Source: Astrocystis sublimbata (lineage: Eukaryota > Ascomycota > Sordariomycetes > Xylariales > Xylariaceae). Taken from it: a stretch of 64,000 bases of DNA. The notes under the pieces were generated by a model, which was not told where the DNA came from, did no database searches, and was given only the letters and a program-made list of their open reading frames with translations. The stretch lies in contig JAJNNY010000041.1 of the NCBI GenBank assembly GCA_022453515.1, positions 1-64,000 of the forward strand, in the 5' to 3' direction. Both the position numbers and the translations under genes were made by a program. This document shows positions 60,663 to 64,000 of this stretch, in pieces; the stretch's first letter is position 1; each line of letters begins with the position of its first letter.

Positions 60663-61843
60663 CGCGACGAGCGGGAGAAATTTACTTGATACTCGTACTG
60701 GTATATGTATATGCAAGTAAAGAAAAATCAAAGAAAGAATATAATCAAGACAAGGTATGGATGGAGCAAGTAAGTAGTGACACGATACCTGGACAATGAT
60801 GTCGAGGACGAGGAAGGGGAAGGATGCCAAACAAGAAAATGATGAATGGTGAATACCTACCTGCCTAGGTAAGTAGGAGGTAGGTACTACTCACATAGCT
60901 GGGGGGGCCTGACACTCCTGGGGGGGGGGGTCTGTAAGCTACCTAGGCACACTAAGTAGAGAACATGGGCAAGTGGTGGGAAAAGAAGATAGCTCATGAC
61001 GACTGGCATTAGGCTTGTATACTGGTGCCACCTAATTTTCAACCTACCAGCATGCTAGGAGGGAGGTAGGTACCTAAGCTGTTAGCTCGCGTGCCCCAAG
61101 CTTTTTTGCCGAGTCCTGTCGCGTTTTTGTTTCGTCATTGCTTTGCGTTTCCTTTAGCTTACCTAGGTAGCTTAGAAGTTAGAACATCGAGGGCCCTCCC
61201 ACTAAGAGCATCTAGCTGTATATAGCTAGCCAAAATGCTTCCAATTGACCAATCACATAGCGCGCACATTACCACGTGCTGTCAAGGATCCCAGCACATG
61301 AGAAAGAACTTAGCGAATACCAGTACCTCCTAGGTAGTACATCCTAGAGGTGATAGGTGTACGCATACGATACGCATACATACTGGCGTGACTGGGTACG
61401 TATCATCATCCTACCCTAGATGAGGCTTCGAAGTATTAGCACCCTTATTCGAAATATTTAGTAACCTGATACGAAGCATAACTGAAAAGTTGAACCAACA
61501 CCACTTACGTTCATGTGCCTATCTGGTAAGGCTGGATATCTGACGGTGAATCAAGCAGCGACTGGTAATTGCAATTGCTCTAGAACAGGCTGCTTAGGTT
61601 AGGTAACATGAGCAGATCTACCGTCGACCCTTGTGGTTTAAGCCATCGCGGGTGACATATTCTTATGGTGGCAGCTTGATTTGAAGAAAAAAAAACGAAT
61701 GTTTCTCTAGCTAGTGGTATCATAATATCATTCGCACCTAATTATCATATACACATACACACATACCTACACACATCCCATTTTGAACCAGCATCAACAT
61801 TACTCTCAAACCCCCACAGAAGAGCTCCGTATCCAGACTTCCA
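60663..61843. other. Intergenic region, VTC promoter and glt1 3' side
   Basis: About 1.2 kb. Contains TAGGTA-type motif runs at 60851-60888, 61064-61076 and 61160-61174, and poly-G tracts (60901-60907, 60921-60930). No gene is supported. Confidence 0.5.
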
Positions 61844-64000
61844 TTACGCCTCGACGGGGATCTCATTGCCAAGAATCTCTTGGGCGGTCTGCTTGATGAT
61901 ACCACCAGTAACAGGGAGGTAGGTTGAGCCCTGGAGGTAAGCATCAACCTCGCGAGCGGATTGTCTTCCTTCGTTGATACCCCTAAGATATGGTTAGTGA
62001 GACACGTTGGACCGAAATTAGGGATATGGGCTCGACGTACCAGACGATCAAAGATTGGCCACGGCGGCAGTCACCAGCCGCAAAGATACCGTCGATGTTG
62101 GTGGCGTAAGAACCAGGCGCCGTCTTGACATTCTTGCGGGGGTCCTTCTCTATTTCATCTCCCAGAACACGAGCCTCGGGGCCAAGGAAACCCATGGAAA
62201 GAAGAACGAGGTCGGCAGGGAAGAATTGCTTGGAGTCCTCAAGCTTTTTCATGTCCCAGCCGCCAGAGGCAGACTTGGTCCATTCGACACGGATCGTGTT
62301 GATTCCCTTGACGTTTCCACTTCCGTCATCGACAAATTCCTCGGACATGATACAGTATTCGCGAGGGTCTTTGCCTAAATGCTGCGCGACTTCAGTGTGG
62401 CCGTAATCGACACGGTAAATGCGAGGCCACTGTGGCCAGGGGTTGTCGCGTCCACGCTGCGGCGGGGGCTGCGGCAGAAGCTCGAAGTTGATGACCGATT
62501 TGGCGCCGTGACGAACAGAGGTACCAATACAGTCGTTACCAGTGTCACCACCACCAATAACTACGACATGCTTGTCCTTGGCGGAGAGATAGGCGCCATC
62601 GCTGAGTTCGGAATCGAGCAGTGACTTGGTGTTCTTGTGTAGGAACTCCATGGCGAAGTGAATGCCGTTAAGGTTGCGGTTCTTGATCGGAAGATCTCTA
62701 GCTACCGTGGCACCAGTGGCGATGACAACGGCGTCATTTTGAGCCTTGAGATCCATCAGTGTGATATCCTCGCCCACTGCGACGCCAGTCTTGTACTGGA
62801 CGCCCTCGGCAGCCATGAAATCGGTTCGTCGCTTCACAATGCGCTTGTCGAGCTTCATGTTAGGAATACCGTACATGAGCAAGCCACCCACGCGGTCCGC
62901 TCGTTCATAGACCGTGACACTATGCCCGGCCCTGTTCAGCTGGTCAGCACAAGCAAGACCTGCAGGGCCAGATCCGATGATGGCCACGTTCTTGCCAGTT
63001 CGCACTTCAGGGATCTGGGGCACCATCCATCCCATCTCGAAACCCCGGTCGATGATGGCACACTCGATAGATTTAATTCCCACAGGCTCTTCATTGATAC
63101 CAAGAACGCAGGCGCCCTCACATGGTGCTGGACAGACACGACCCGTGAACTCAGGGAAGTTGTTGGTCATGAGAAGACGGTTGAGGGCATCTTGCCACTG
63201 ATTCTGGAATACCAGCTCATTCCACTTGGGGATGATGTTGGAGATGGGGCAGCCAGTTTCAGACTGACAGAACGGAACACCACAGTCCATACAACGGGCT
63301 GATTGGTACTTGATTTCGTCCTCGTCAAGACGCTGCGAGAGTTCGGCCCAGTCCTTCGTTCGTGTGCTGGGGTTGCGGTATTTCTCAGAGCGACGTGAGT
63401 ACTTCATGAAGCCCTTCGTCTTATCCAATACCAACGCTCGCTTCTTCTCAGCTGCATTGTCTCCAACAGTTTCCTCAATATCTTGGAGTTTGGTGGCCTT
63501 CTCTTCTTTCTTGGTGACACCGTGGATGATGGGAAGATTGTACTCGGCGCGCTTAGCCTCGGCGGCTTTTGCGGCCTCCTCTTCTAAAACACGTTTATAA
63601 TCCACGGGTAGGACCTTGATGAAGCGTTTCAGAGCTCGGTTGAAGTCGACAAGAATGCGAGCAGCTAGCTCAGATCCAGTGTAGTGATGGTGATCCTCAA
63701 TCAAGCCTCGCAGGAACGCGATCTCAGTCGGATCTTCGAGACGTGAAGCCTCAACCATCTCATCGTTGAGCTTGCTCAGGAAGTCGCCGTGGATATCGAG
63801 AACGTATGCAATACCACCAGACATACCTGCGGCAAAGTTACGACCCGTGCTGCCTAGGATGACGATACGACCACCCGTCATGTATTCACAGCCATGATCA
63901 CCTACGCCTTCGACAACGGCGGTGGCACCCGAGTTTCGTACTGCGAATCGCTCCGCAGCGATACCCCGGAAGAAACAAGTGCCCTGGGTTGCACCATACA
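61844..64000 (-). CDS. glt1: Glutamate synthase (NADH/NADPH-GOGAT), C-terminal part
   Basis: Partial: the gene continues beyond the right edge. Visible exons are 64000-62041 and 61982-61844, split by a 58-nt intron (phase 2), about 700 residues. GOGAT makes two glutamates from glutamine and 2-oxoglutarate. Seen in order: the end of the synthase beta-helix ([20 protein letters not shown]), a charged linker, then the small-subunit-like domain. This has Fe-S cysteines in [16 protein letters not shown] and CPAPCEGAC, the FAD motif [17 protein letters not shown], the NAD(P)H motif [13 protein letters not shown] and the C-terminal FAD contact [15 protein letters not shown]. This is the single-chain eukaryotic form. 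It ends [12 protein letters not shown]. It consumes 2-oxoglutarate, the exchange partner of the citrate carrier at 15004. Confidence 0.96.

Overview
The window is nuclear DNA of a filamentous ascomycete (Pezizomycotina, most likely Sordariomycetes; the order cannot be set from this sequence). The basis is the many short GT-AG introns with CTAAC/CTGAC branch sites, the GC-rich coding third positions, and gene families typical of such fungi: plasma-membrane H+-ATPase, VTC complex, DUF3425 bZIP factor, NADH-GOGAT and Nrd1/Seb1. Gene models below were built by hand from reading frames and splice sites.

Layout: 1-2658 is a near-perfect 1.33-kb inverted repeat whose right arm is the 5' part of a WD40 gene (1524-5366, frameshifted as it stands). 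Then follow an Nrd1/Seb1-like RNA-binding protein (-), a MITE-like element, mitochondrial citrate synthase and the YHM2-type citrate/2-oxoglutarate carrier (both +). A gene-poor stretch holds a GNAT-like fragment (-), a small NTF2/SnoaL-like gene (+) and an orphan membrane protein (-). After about 10 kb without a recognisable gene come pma1 (+), a DCAF4-like WD40 gene (+), a DUF3425 bZIP gene (-) with an in-frame TAG, the nucleoporin Nic96 (-), an FGGY carbohydrate kinase (-), a conserved protein of unknown function (-), a VTC2/3-type SPX protein (-) and the C-terminal part of glutamate synthase (-, running off the right edge).

The main discovery is a family of introner-like elements. Three introns in three unrelated genes (orphan gene 23132-23289, pma1 35936-36090, bZIP 41700-41856) are homologous to one another along nearly their whole length. 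They are almost equally long (158, 155 and 157 nt, against about 50-120 nt for most other introns here), and they share a hairpin with compensatory base changes. This looks like intron gain by a mobile or copied intron family.

Metabolic links: citrate synthase makes citrate in the mitochondrial matrix and the adjacent gene encodes its exporter in exchange for 2-oxoglutarate, the carbon skeleton used by glutamate synthase at the right end. Pma1 and the VTC protein serve proton and phosphate homeostasis. I see no operon-like arrangement, secondary-metabolite cluster, CRISPR array or rRNA gene, and no tRNA I would defend.
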